A stretch of DNA of 13,533 bases from an archaeon (lineage in GTDB: Archaea; Asgardarchaeota; Hermodarchaeia; Hermodarchaeales; Hermodarchaeaceae), in the NCBI GenBank assembly GCA_016550415.1, contig JABXGU010000126.1, positions 1 through 13,533 on the forward strand, in the 5' to 3' direction. The notes beneath the pieces are model-generated. The model was not told the DNA's origin and did not search any database. It saw only the letters and a list, made by a program, of their open reading frames with translations. Below, one piece after another: positions 6,044 through 13,533 of this stretch; position 1 is the stretch's first letter; the number at the start of each line of letters is the position of its first letter. A program made the translations under genes and the position numbers.

Positions 6044-7411
6044 TTACTTCCATCTGCCCATTTCTTCACAAATGGCTGCGACACGCTTTGTTGATTTTAT
6101 GAGGTTGTCAAGGGAGATACTTTCGTTGGGAGAGTGGGCACGGGAGTTATAGTCACCAATCCCAATTGAGACCATTGGAACATATTTCTTAAAGAGGTAA
6201 AGTGGTCCAGAACCAGGATTTGTTGGATGCACTCGAAGTTTGTGTCCGAACACTTGTTGCGTTGCTTTTGCCACGATTCCTACAAATGGATGGCTAACAG
6301 GAGTTTTGGCAGCAAAATAGCCTTCATGCCATGCAATCTTGACATCAGTGAAACCATGGGTGTCCAAATGGTGTCTAAGTTTTTTCAGAATATCATTAGG
6401 GTTCTGATTCTCTACTAGTCGAAAATCTATCTTAGCTGAGGCTTTTGCAGGAATGATTGTCATGGAGCCTTCTTTTTGATAGCCACTTGTGAGTCCACAA
6501 ATGTTCAGGCTTGGCTCACCATAGTAAGCATGTTTTAGTGCTTCTCCTTTGAGATTGAGGATAAAGGTTTTAATGTTATAGAACTTGCGTCGTCGATCCT
6601 CTTCAAGATCTATGTCAGAAATAACGCGAAGCTCAGCTTCTGTTAGTGGTTGAACATCATCATAAAATCCTGCAACCTGAATGCGTTCCTGTTCATCCTT
6701 AAGCGAGTTCAGTGCCCACACTAATCGATAAGGTGCGGAGGGAAGGATACAGGAATTGGAGGAATGAGCATCATGGGAGAGACTTTCAACTTCCAATTGA
6801 ACATAAAGGATGCCCTTCAAACCGAGCCATGCTTCTTGAATGCCATCAAAGCCTGCGCTACCAAATTCCCATATGCCACCATCAGCCTTAAGGAAATCTG
6901 CATGCCGCCTTGTAAAATCAGTCAGATTGGGACTACTGATTTCCTCTTCACCTTCAATTAGGAACTTCACATTCACGGGTAATTTTTCTCCAGTATCATG
7001 GAAAGCACGAATGGCCCAAATCCTTGAAATAGTATCTCCTTTGTTATCTGAAGTTCCTCGTCCATAGAGTCGCCCCTGTCTAACTTCAGGTTCGAAGGGT
7101 GGTGATTCCCAGAGTTCAAAGGGTTCTGCTGGTTGAACATCATAATGATCATAAAAGAGTAAAGTCCGCCTTGCACCTACATCAAGACTTGCAGTTACTA
7201 CAGGAGCCCCAGTGGTGGAATGGAGCTGGGTCCTAAGTCCAGCTTCCTTGAGCATGGAAATAAGAAGACTTGCAGCTTCTTCGAGACCCTCACCCTTAGC
7301 TGCCACTGAAGAAATACGACAGAGTTTCATGACATCTTGGATAATGTTAGTAGAATTCCGTTCGATATATTCGAGCACTGCTTTTGTCATATCAATCAAA
7401 CCTGTTCCCAT
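6044..7411 (-). CDS. M20-family metallopeptidase (dipeptidase/deacylase-type)
   Basis: A two-zinc M20 amidohydrolase of the ArgE/DapE/carnosinase superfamily, hydrolysing a peptide or N-acyl amide bond in the cytoplasm. Residues seen are the metal pair in FYDHYDVQP (H89, D91), the bridging Asp in GRGTSDNKG (D122), the catalytic and metal glutamates in EGEEE (153-157), and the distal His in RAHSPNES near the C-terminus. The segment around 195-330 is the dimerisation lid domain, with the LSHDAHSS motif. At 455 residues it matches carnosinase/CNDP-like members better than the shorter ArgE or DapE, so a dipeptidase is the likeliest role. The ATG at 7411 fits a near-leaderless transcript. The ATG at 7390 (MTKAVLEY) has AGGT about ten bases upstream and is an equally good start. 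It lies 87 bases behind the Mth938-like gene on the same strand. Confidence 0.9.
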   Translation of the reverse strand: MGTGLIDMTKAVLEYIERNSTNIIQDVMKLCRISSVAAKGEGLEEAASLLISMLKEAGLRTQLHSTTGAPVVTASLDVGARRTLLFYDHYDVQPAEPFELWESPPFEPEVRQGRLYGRGTSDNKGDTISRIWAIRAFHDTGEKLPVNVKFLIEGEEEISSPNLTDFTRRHADFLKADGGIWEFGSAGFDGIQEAWLGLKGILYVQLEVESLSHDAHSSNSCILPSAPYRLVWALNSLKDEQERIQVAGFYDDVQPLTEAELRVISDIDLEEDRRRKFYNIKTFILNLKGEALKHAYYGEPSLNICGLTSGYQKEGSMTIIPAKASAKIDFRLVENQNPNDILKKLRHHLDTHGFTDVKIAWHEGYFAAKTPVSHPFVGIVAKATQQVFGHKLRVHPTNPGSGPLYLFKKYVPMVSIGIGDYNSRAHSPNESISLDNLIKSTKRVAAICEEMGRWK

Positions 7412-7498
7412 ATTATGTCCGTAATAGAGAAAAATTTTACATTTTTTTACTTCCCAATATTACCCTGAGATAAGTGAAGATACCTGTTCAATTAGCTT

Positions 7499-7849
7499 CT
7501 AGCAGGTAAGGTGGAGTGCAGCGACAATTCTCTTCGCGTCCCTATCCAATTTATTATAGAGCTGGCAAGCTTCAGCGGTTTTTCTAGCGACAAGTTCAAT
7601 CTTAGCGTTTGCAAGATATTGTTGGGTATCTGAAAGTATCTTAAGAGCACCATAATAGCCTGTTCCCACGATTAGAAGCTCAGGATTAGCGGCTAAGACT
7701 TCTTTTATGTCCTCAACATGCAACTCATGACCACTTTGGCGCCGCCAATTTGTGGAAAGGCGATCTGGCAGAAGGATGAGGTCTGAGTTGTAGATTTGGC
7801 CATTGATTACGATGCGACCGAATCTGTAATCTTCAATGTTCATTTTCAC
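7499..7849 (-). CDS. Mth938/AAMDC-like domain protein (DUF498)
   Basis: A 116-residue single-domain protein of the Mth938-like fold, found in archaea and bacteria and in the human proteins AAMDC and NDUFAF3. No enzymatic reaction is established for the archaeal members. Family hallmarks visible are the G-x-I-Y-x-D-L-I-L-L-P opening strand, W-R-R-x-S-G-H-E-L, PELLIVGTGYYGALKI, a mid-helix KTAEACQLYN, and the terminal HLTC. The start is GTG 7849 or ATG 7843 (MNIEDYRFG), with a TATA box at 7879-7887 giving a very short leader for either. It diverges from the lysine-ketoglutarate reductase gene across a 145-base region and may be co-transcribed with the M20 peptidase downstream. Confidence 0.88.
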   Translation of the reverse strand: MKMNIEDYRFGRIVINGQIYNSDLILLPDRLSTNWRRQSGHELHVEDIKEVLAANPELLIVGTGYYGALKILSDTQQYLANAKIELVARKTAEACQLYNKLDRDAKRIVAALHLTC

Positions 7850-7878
7850 ACGACAACTTTCCTTAAGATGATAATAGT

Positions 7879-7887
7879 CTTTTTATC
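7879..7887 (-). promoter_or_regulatory. Likely TATA box for the Mth938-like gene
   Basis: Read leftward, GGATAAAAA sits so that transcription would start near 7857, 8-14 bases before the two candidate start codons. Confidence 0.4.
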
Positions 7888-7928
7888 CTGATTAAAGATG
7901 TCAGTTCCTCACGCAGCCACTAGGCTTT

Positions 7929-7945
7929 TCTATTCACAGAATAGA
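7929..7945. promoter_or_regulatory. 17-bp inverted repeat, possible operator before the lysine genes
   Basis: TCTATTC-ACA-GAATAGA is a perfect 7+3+7 inverted repeat, about 50 bases before the likely start of the lysine-ketoglutarate reductase gene and in the divergent region shared with the Mth938-like gene. It has no T-tract and no gene ends just upstream, so a protein-binding site is likelier than a terminator. The size and symmetry would suit a dimeric helix-turn-helix regulator such as an Lrp/AsnC protein (inference). Confidence 0.45.
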
Positions 7946-7994
7946 CGAGGATAGTGTCAAAACTATTGACTGTAGCACTTTGGAGAAGATGATT

Positions 7995-9311
7995 ATGACT
8001 GTGAAAGTGGGTATCCGGCACGAAGACAAATCCTTCGAATTGCGTACACCAATCGTTCCCAAGGATGTAAAGGAACTTGCTGCAAAACATGGGCTAGAGT
8101 TCGTTGTAGAATCATCAAAGCAGCGGGCCTTCACAGAGGAAACTTACCAAAAAATGGGTGCAACTATTGGCAGTCTTCGTGGAGTTCAGGTACCGGTGAT
8201 TTTCGGATTAAAGGAGATTCCCGGCAAGGAATTTGAAGCAGGCAAAGTCTACCTGTTCTTTGCACATGTAATAAAGGGGCAGCCACATAATATGTCAATG
8301 CTGCAGCAAATCATCGATGTGGGTGCCACTCTCATTGATTATGAAAGGATTATTGACGTGGAATCTGGTCGACGATTGATTTTCTTTGGTAATTGGGCTG
8401 GCTATGCAGGAATGGCTGAAACACTTCGTGCATTTGGTCAACGTCTGGAAAATGAAGGCATTAAGCCCAATCCCTTTTCTGAACTTCGTCCTACCTACGA
8501 GTATGATGGACTAAAAGCCCTAGAAGCTGCGATAGAACATGTTGGCAAACGCATTAAAACAGAGGGAATTGCACCCTCCATCTCGCCTCTAGTAATTGGA
8601 TTTATTGGGTATGGAAATACTTCAAAGGGTGCACAGACAATTTTTGACCTACTACCCCACAAAGAAATCACTCCCGATGCTCTATCGAAGCTAGAACCAA
8701 ATCATCACATACTCTACAAGGTAGTATTCCACGAAGAGCATACAGTACGCCCAATTGACCCGACAACTACCTTTAATTTACAGCATTATTATGAAACGGG
8801 AAAAACAAAGTATGAATCACGATTCTTCAAGTATCTACCACATTTGAGCATGTTGATGAATTGCATCTATTGGAGTGATAAATATCCCCGAATGGTGACT
8901 CTGACTGAAATCAGTCAACTCTGGCAGCAAACAAAAGGGAAACCTCGCCTCAGAGTTGTAGGGGACATTAGTTGCGACATAAATGGAGCTATAGAGTTCA
9001 CTGTGCAATCAACAAAACCTGACCACCCAACCTTTGTTTACAATCCCTCTACTGGTAATGCTACACTAGGAATTGATGGACCCGGCATTGTTGTCATGGC
9101 AGTTGACAATCTGCCAACAGAACTTCCCCGTGAAGCATCCACTTCTTTTAGTGAGACACTTCGCCGTTTTATCCCTGCAATAGCAAAGGCAGATTATTCT
9201 GCTCCCTTCGATTTGTTGGATCTTCCACCGGAAGTGAAAAAAGCGGTAATTGTATATCGGGGTGAATTAACTCCCGAATACCAATATCTTAAGAAGCACT
9301 TGCAAGGTTAA
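7995..9311 (+). CDS. Lysine-ketoglutarate reductase (LKR half of AASS, saccharopine dehydrogenase lysine-forming family)
   Basis: It condenses lysine with 2-oxoglutarate and reduces the product to saccharopine, or runs the reverse, using NAD(P)H in the cytoplasm. The protein belongs to the AlaDH/PNT-fold family and resembles the N-terminal half of eukaryotic AASS along its whole length. Landmarks are an RTPIVPKDV motif near the start, FGLKE with the presumed catalytic Lys73, FFAHVIKGQ with His91, a DYERIID and FGNWAGYAGM pair, the nucleotide-binding segment GYGNTSKGAQ, LMNCIYW, GDISCDINGAIEF and VDNLPTELPREAS. Its 438 residues match one AASS half. ATG 7995 is preferred because GGAG (7982-7985) is nine bases upstream; TTG 7980 and ATG 7989 are in frame but poorly placed. 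The saccharopine dehydrogenase gene follows after 39 bases. Confidence 0.92.
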   Translation: MTVKVGIRHEDKSFELRTPIVPKDVKELAAKHGLEFVVESSKQRAFTEETYQKMGATIGSLRGVQVPVIFGLKEIPGKEFEAGKVYLFFAHVIKGQPHNMSMLQQIIDVGATLIDYERIIDVESGRRLIFFGNWAGYAGMAETLRAFGQRLENEGIKPNPFSELRPTYEYDGLKALEAAIEHVGKRIKTEGIAPSISPLVIGFIGYGNTSKGAQTIFDLLPHKEITPDALSKLEPNHHILYKVVFHEEHTVRPIDPTTTFNLQHYYETGKTKYESRFFKYLPHLSMLMNCIYWSDKYPRMVTLTEISQLWQQTKGKPRLRVVGDISCDINGAIEFTVQSTKPDHPTFVYNPSTGNATLGIDGPGIVVMAVDNLPTELPREASTSFSETLRRFIPAIAKADYSAPFDLLDLPPEVKKAVIVYRGELTPEYQYLKKHLQG

Positions 9312-9334
9312 ACTTAGTTTGGTTTCAGTAAGTA

Positions 9335-9339
9335 GGAGG
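9335..9339 (+). promoter_or_regulatory. Strong ribosome binding site of the saccharopine dehydrogenase gene
   Basis: GGAGG lies 11 bases before the ATG at 9351 in the 39-base gap after the reductase stop. It is the strongest Shine-Dalgarno match in the window and supports separate translation of the two enzymes from one transcript. Confidence 0.75.
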
Positions 9340-9350
9340 CGTAAATCTGA

Positions 9351-10679
9351 ATGAAACATGTACTAGTATTAGGAGCTGGACTGGTGGCAAAACCCTACAT
9401 TAGATACATGCTAGAACACGAATATCAAGTCACAGTTGCTAGCCGAACAGTGAGCAAAGCAGAACAACTAATCGGTGACCACCCTAATGGCATCGCTCGT
9501 GCCTTCGATATAAAACATCAAACAGAAGAATTATCGAATCTTGTTAAATCTTCAGACCTCGCTGTCTCCCTTTTGCCATATACCTTCCATGTCCAGGTGG
9601 CAAAGGAGTGTATACGACATAGGACCAATATGGTTACTACCTCCTATGTTTCTGATGAGATGCGAGTCCTTGATGCTGAAGCGAGGAAGTCAGGTATTAT
9701 CTTGTTAAATGAGTGTGGCGTCGATCCTGGTCAGGATCATATGAGCGCCATGAAGATTATACATGGTGCCCAAGCATCAGGTGGACGCATTATCTCCTTT
9801 ACCAGTTTTTGTGGTGGACTTCCTGCACCTGATGCAAACACGAATCCCTTTGGCTACAAACTGTCATGGAGTCCAAGGGGCGTTCTGATGGCAGGGCGGA
9901 ACTCGGCTCACTTTCTTAAAAATGGAAAAGAAGTGCTGATTCCAGGGGAAGAACTCTTCACCCATTGTCATAAGGAGACAATCCCGGGTCTTGGTGATTT
10001 TGAAGGATACCCCAATCGGGATTCCCTCCAATACATCGACCTCTATGGACTGAAAGGGGTGAAGACAATGCTCCGAGGAACACTTCGATATCCTGGTTGG
10101 TGTGAGACAATGTACGCAATCAGCAAGCTCGGACTACTCGATTTGACAGAACAACCACTCCAAGGCATGTCTTATGATAATTTCATGCGCAAACAGATTG
10201 ACGTATCCTCCAAGAAGAATGTGATGCTGGAAACAGCGAATTATCTGAAATTACCAGTAGAGGGTCCCCTTCTCAGCAAACTAAGATGGTTGGGTCTATT
10301 TGATGACCGACAGATTCCAATAGAAAAAGGTGCAGCTATAGATGTTTTGACAAGTCTCTTCAAAGAAAAACTACAATATAGACCTGGCGAACGCGACATG
10401 CTTATTATGCAGCACAATTTCGAAATAGAATTCTCTGGCGGAAAACGAGAGCACACACGTTCTACCCTCATTGACTATGGAATCCCCAATGGTGACTCAA
10501 GCATGAGCAGGACTGTAGCACTCCCAGCAGCCATAGCTTCGCATTTAATTCTTGAGGGTGAAATACAACTAAAAGGAGTTCAAATCCCGATTCTCCCAGA
10601 ACTCTATAAACCAATCCTAAGAGAGCTATCAGAGCTTGGTATAAGATTCGAAGAAGAAACAACCAGAGCCAAGAACTGA
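9351..10679 (+). CDS. Saccharopine dehydrogenase, glutamate-forming (SDH half of AASS, LYS9-like)
   Basis: It oxidises saccharopine to 2-aminoadipate 6-semialdehyde and glutamate, or performs the reverse as in fungal lysine synthesis. The 442 residues resemble the C-terminal half of eukaryotic AASS and yeast Lys9. They show an N-terminal Rossmann GAGLVAKPY (8-16) with VASRTVSKA after the second strand, SLLPYTFH, LNECGVDPGQDHM, then the substrate-domain signatures FGYKLSWSPRGVL, EGYPNRDSLQYIDLYGL, RGTLRYPGWCE and the C-terminal MSRTVALPAAIA. All family landmarks are present, with no truncation or frameshift. It directly follows the lysine-ketoglutarate reductase gene, in the same order as the domains of AASS. 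The next gene is 87 bases downstream, so this pair may be a complete two-gene operon. Confidence 0.93.
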   Translation: MKHVLVLGAGLVAKPYIRYMLEHEYQVTVASRTVSKAEQLIGDHPNGIARAFDIKHQTEELSNLVKSSDLAVSLLPYTFHVQVAKECIRHRTNMVTTSYVSDEMRVLDAEARKSGIILLNECGVDPGQDHMSAMKIIHGAQASGGRIISFTSFCGGLPAPDANTNPFGYKLSWSPRGVLMAGRNSAHFLKNGKEVLIPGEELFTHCHKETIPGLGDFEGYPNRDSLQYIDLYGLKGVKTMLRGTLRYPGWCETMYAISKLGLLDLTEQPLQGMSYDNFMRKQIDVSSKKNVMLETANYLKLPVEGPLLSKLRWLGLFDDRQIPIEKGAAIDVLTSLFKEKLQYRPGERDMLIMQHNFEIEFSGGKREHTRSTLIDYGIPNGDSSMSRTVALPAAIASHLILEGEIQLKGVQIPILPELYKPILRELSELGIRFEEETTRAKN

Positions 10680-10766
10680 TTTGGCAAGACTGACATTTAA
10701 AGGGCAAGCCACACACTACATTCTATTAGAAGCTAGATCGGCTAGGATTAGAAGCGATGTGATAGA

Positions 10767-11699
10767 ATGGAACAAAGAGACATCGTAGCCATCATTGCGA
10801 TTTTTGTATGCGTTGGTGTTGATGTGGCTTGGGCACTCCTTAATATTGTCATCCCACTACTTTTGGGAGCCCATGGCGATATAGTTCCATTATTACCTGG
10901 AAACGCCATAACCGATTGGCTCATCCTTTGGTACCTAATACCTCTTCTTTCGATTCCTCTCTATGTTCTATTAGCCAATATTTCATCACGATGGTTAGTA
11001 TTACCACTCAACCAATTATTGAATCTCGGACATGAAGTCTATTACTTTGGACCTGAAACAACACGAAAACAGCCCACTCTAACATTAGCACGCAGAGCAT
11101 TCTTTGCAGTTATCCTCATGTTTGGACTAGCACTTTCAATCACCAAGTTCATGCCCGAACAATGTGCCATCCTTCATTTCACAGATGCATTCAAGGATTA
11201 CCCCATTTTCAATGAGATGAACCAAGCAATTATCCTGATGCCACTCATCTTTCCTTTCCTTGCCCTAATTCTCCCATCCTCTTGGCTCATTGAAGACACA
11301 AACTTAGTTTTCCACACTTTTCCAAGCAGTGGCCCTCAAGAACTAAAAAACGCTGGTCGAACACTCATAACCCTACTAAAAGGATTTGCTGGCATCTTCG
11401 TAATTTTGGATTATTTCCGTCTAGCCTGGAACATTGCCTTTGCATTCCCAGTTTGGCAATCTGTAGCGCCTCAGGGTGTACCTCTCTGGTTATTCTTTAT
11501 CATCACATTTGTCAACCCCTTCGTCTATCTCTTCATGCCACTCCTCGCATTAATATTGTACTACAGATTCTTCCCTAGCCTACACGACAAATTCATAAAG
11601 AATATGAAATCAAAGGGAATTGTAGAGATTGGACAGATAGTCAAAGTGGATGTAGATATTTCAAATATGCTAGGTGTAAAAGAGACAAGTCAAGACTAG
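10767..11699 (+). CDS. Multi-span membrane protein, paralogue of the one at the window start
   Basis: No function recognised. In 310 residues about six hydrophobic spans are visible, near 6-30, 48-72, 106-127, 148-170, 200-225 and 240-268, followed by a charged C-terminal tail of about 35 residues. It shares LPG, WLIED and LLKGFAGI landmarks and overall spacing with the protein encoded at 1-801, so both belong to one family present at least twice here. No transporter, kinase or peptidase motif is seen. The start ATG has only a weak ribosome site very close to it (GTGAT at 10760-10764), so leaderless translation is possible. It is 87 bases after saccharopine dehydrogenase and could be co-transcribed; a link to lysine transport would be speculation. 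Confidence 0.8.
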   Translation: MEQRDIVAIIAIFVCVGVDVAWALLNIVIPLLLGAHGDIVPLLPGNAITDWLILWYLIPLLSIPLYVLLANISSRWLVLPLNQLLNLGHEVYYFGPETTRKQPTLTLARRAFFAVILMFGLALSITKFMPEQCAILHFTDAFKDYPIFNEMNQAIILMPLIFPFLALILPSSWLIEDTNLVFHTFPSSGPQELKNAGRTLITLLKGFAGIFVILDYFRLAWNIAFAFPVWQSVAPQGVPLWLFFIITFVNPFVYLFMPLLALILYYRFFPSLHDKFIKNMKSKGIVEIGQIVKVDVDISNMLGVKETSQD

Positions 11700-11742
11700 A
11701 AGTCTAAATTGCAGTTACTAGAGGACATCTGTAAATTTTAGT

Positions 11743-11765
11743 GCTACCAACTGATTATTGGTGGC
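11743..11765. other. Hairpin in a convergent intergenic region
   Basis: GCTACCAA and TTGGTGGC pair over 8 bp with one G-U pair and a 7-base loop, midway between the converging membrane-protein and GNAT genes. It could help end transcription from the left, but no clear U-tract follows directly. Confidence 0.35.
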
Positions 11766-11839
11766 TATCGTTGTTGCCAATGCATATGTTTGACTTTGTT
11801 TTCGTCTAAGATTTAGAATAATTTTCTAGTCCACAAAAA

Positions 11840-12724
11840 CTACACAAAGGGACGACGTTTTTCATATAAAACAAAACCCATCGTTTCTGAGCTTGTTTTC
11901 AGCCATGACAACTTCTTACCCCTACGAAATCTCACTGGGTGAAGGCACATAATAGTAGTAGCGCCATTAGCTTTCGCTGCCCTGAGTTGAACTGACAACG
12001 CTGAAAGAAAAGCTTCACCATCAAGGGCATAAACAGCTGAATACCACTGCTTCGAGCCAGGATCTCCCAATACATAGCCAAAGGAAAGAGACCTAACATT
12101 TCCGTTGTCTTTTCCCATCCAGAACTGACCAAAGCCTCCAAGAGATTCAATTGAAGTCCTCACAGCATCAAAGGCATACCAGTTATATGCAATAATACCC
12201 TTTGGAAAGATTTCAGGCTTAACCTTTAGCAGAAGAAGAACATCCTTTACAGTGCAAGGCACCGTCGGAACCAAATCGTAAGACCATTGAACTGAGCCAA
12301 GATCTCCCCTCCAAAACACTTTCATGCGGAGAAGTTCATCCATCCCAAATTGCTGTACCAACCGTCTAGTTCCCACATTCACACTGGCAGTTGTCAAACG
12401 AAGCCGCTCAACACCCAACCTGGCTCCAGCATCAAACAAATGACGCGTCATAGCCCTCGCATAACCACGCCTTCGATACCATCTGCGAACCCTCAAACCC
12501 TCCAGCCACCCAGTCCGCCCACTCTCTATAATCCTCAGAGCACTAAAAGAAACTACACGACCTCTGAACTCTGCAACAAAAATATGCCTGTTAGCATCCC
12601 TAGCCCATTCATCCAAAACATTAGGCAAGTAATCATACCCACCCCAAGTATGCTTAGCAATCTCCAAAATCTCAGGCTTATCAGATTCCCTAAAGGGACG
12701 AATTACCAGCGACAAATCAGTCAA
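11840..12724 (-). CDS. GNAT-family N-acetyltransferase with extra C-terminal domain
   Basis: The N-terminal half is a GNAT fold that would transfer an acetyl group from acetyl-CoA to an amine; the acceptor is unknown. Visible parts are the opening strand VIRPFRESD, WLEGLRVRRWYRRRGYARAM with the acetyl-CoA motif R-x-x-G-x-A at 84-89, and the later VNVGTRRLVQQFGM. The arrangement LEGLRV followed by a basic stretch recalls animal NAT16/histidine acetyltransferase-like proteins. Residues about 155-294 form a second domain, possibly a degenerate second GNAT repeat, with no motif I can name. The start must be TTG 12724 or TTG 12715, because an in-frame stop lies eight codons upstream; GTGAG at 12729-12725 sits nine bases before TTG 12715 and favours the latter. 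The gene is 176 bases behind the NHL gene on the same strand. Confidence 0.85.
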   Translation of the reverse strand: MTDLSLVIRPFRESDKPEILEIAKHTWGGYDYLPNVLDEWARDANRHIFVAEFRGRVVSFSALRIIESGRTGWLEGLRVRRWYRRRGYARAMTRHLFDAGARLGVERLRLTTASVNVGTRRLVQQFGMDELLRMKVFWRGDLGSVQWSYDLVPTVPCTVKDVLLLLKVKPEIFPKGIIAYNWYAFDAVRTSIESLGGFGQFWMGKDNGNVRSLSFGYVLGDPGSKQWYSAVYALDGEAFLSALSVQLRAAKANGATTIMCLHPVRFRRGKKLSWLKTSSETMGFVLYEKRRPFV

Positions 12725-12810
12725 CTCACAAAATCTGATTTTCCATCATTGGTTGAGTCATAATTCAAAGCAGTAGACACCATTGAAAACAAAGTATGTA
12801 ACTGATAAGC

Positions 12811-12822
12811 ATGATATATCAT
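12811..12822. promoter_or_regulatory. Palindromic TATA-like element upstream of the GNAT gene
   Basis: ATGATATATCAT is a perfect 12-bp palindrome in the 176-base gap before the GNAT gene. Used leftward as a TATA box it would place transcription start near 12790, with a leader of about 65 bases. It might equally be an operator. Confidence 0.3.
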
Positions 12823-12900
12823 CTAGAGGGTATCAATCCGAATATCCTAGTTCTGTGTTATCGCCTAATAATTTGAATATTTGTTAGTATTTTCTTTTAA

Positions 12901-13533
12901 TCAAGAATCCGTGGATGCTATTGTTTGTCGTTGGCGTTGTATATACACTTTGGTGATAATGACGATTATTGCGCAAAAAATAGTAATAAGTATAGCCCCT
13001 ATCAGTTGTATAAAAAGTCCTCCTATAGCGGGGACAAACTTTTGGATTCGCATTTTGCCAGCTTCTGCGATGTATACTGCTGAAAAGGTGTCGACTGCAA
13101 CACCTGTTGGACAAAATAACTCCACTCCATCACTCCCGGATTCGCCAAATATTGTAATAAGACTACCATCTGGGCGCAGCTTATATACCATATCATGATC
13201 AGCGTCTGTCAAATAGAGATTGCCCACAGTATCAATTTCTAAATCACCACACCATGAGTCTAGTTGGTATTGATCGATTAGGTTTCCCTCATAGAGAACA
13301 GCAACGAAGGTTCCATTGGCCAAAAATTTTTGAATCTGTCCCTTAATGAAATCTACTATGTATACATAGTCCAGCACATCAGTTACTACTGCATTTGCAC
13401 TGTATAATCCTCCCGGCTCTGCGGATCTTTGACCCCATCGGCTGACGAGTTCACCTTGAAGAGTATATTTTGAAACATTACTCAGACCATCAACTACGTA
13501 AACAATGTCATCTGTGTCAATCCATATTCCCGA
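12901..13533 (-). CDS. NHL-repeat protein with C-terminal membrane anchor, N-terminus outside window
   Basis: The frame is open to the right edge, so 210 C-terminal residues are seen and the gene starts outside. The visible part contains several NHL-type beta-propeller blades, with repeats of the form G-(I/V)-x-(I/V)-D-x-x-x-x-(I/V)-Y-(V/L)-x-D followed by (I/V)-x-K-(Y/F)-x-x-x-G. Examples are WIDTDDIVYVVD, LEIDTVGNLYLTDAD, MVYKLRPDGS and VAVDTFSAVYIAEAG. After the propeller comes one hydrophobic span, about FIQLIGAILITIFCAIIVII, then a short basic Lys/Arg/Gln tail. This suggests an extracytoplasmic propeller anchored by a C-terminal helix with a short inside tail. NHL propellers usually bind proteins, peptides or RNA; some are enzymes, but no catalytic motif can be judged from this part. 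A signal peptide is expected upstream. Confidence 0.85.
   Translation of the reverse strand, partial: SGIWIDTDDIVYVVDGLSNVSKYTLQGELVSRWGQRSAEPGGLYSANAVVTDVLDYVYIVDFIKGQIQKFLANGTFVAVLYEGNLIDQYQLDSWCGDLEIDTVGNLYLTDADHDMVYKLRPDGSLITIFGESGSDGVELFCPTGVAVDTFSAVYIAEAGKMRIQKFVPAIGGLFIQLIGAILITIFCAIIVIITKVYIQRQRQTIASTDS

Noticed and set aside
12350..12763. Rightward Pro/Ser-rich reading frame of 137 codons
   Set aside because: It lies antisense to the GNAT gene and reflects that gene's Arg/Leu codon use. It has no family resemblance.
12881..13198. Rightward reading frame of 105 codons
   Set aside because: It is antisense to the NHL-repeat gene, whose blades and membrane anchor are clearly coding on the other strand.

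Overview
The window reads as an archaeal chromosome segment with moderate GC and no sign of phage, plasmid, transposon or CRISPR content. The archaeal signals are a class I lysyl-tRNA synthetase, a Mth938-type small protein ending in HLTC, an HflX-type GTPase, frequent GTG and TTG start codons, and TATA-like boxes a short distance before several genes. The two saccharopine-pathway enzymes resemble the two halves of the eukaryotic fusion protein AASS. Together with the gene mix this makes an Asgard-type archaeon a reasonable guess, but no single marker in the window proves that lineage.

Layout, left to right. Positions 1-801 (+) hold a multi-span membrane protein cut by the window edge. Next come a NUDIX hydrolase (943-1428, +) and a protein with a helical N-terminus, a Pro/Thr/Ala-rich middle carrying an exact 69-base tandem duplication, and a helical tail (1488-2186, +). 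These face a leftward cluster: hflX (5671-4472), lysS (4422-2746) and a 94-residue unknown (2624-2340), which ends near a possible terminator. Between hflX and the next leftward gene is a 372-base gap (5672-6043). It contains the hflX promoter and a set of mutually compatible base-paired stems that look like an undescribed structured RNA, probably on the + strand. An M20 metallopeptidase (7411-6044) and a Mth938-like protein (7849-7499) also run leftward. Diverging from them, rightward, are the lysine-ketoglutarate reductase (7995-9311) and saccharopine dehydrogenase (9351-10679), followed by a second multi-span membrane protein (10767-11699) that is a distant paralogue of the first one. A two-part GNAT acetyltransferase (12724-11840, -) and the C-terminal part of a membrane-anchored NHL-repeat protein (13533-12901, -) close the window.

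Functionally the clearest unit is the reductase/dehydrogenase pair. It interconverts lysine and 2-oxoglutarate with 2-aminoadipate 6-semialdehyde and glutamate via saccharopine, in the same domain order as eukaryotic AASS. The second clear unit is the translation cluster hflX-lysS-unknown; its LysRS carries an aspartate where the catalytic KMSKS-loop lysine normally sits. The rest are single genes with family-level assignments only.
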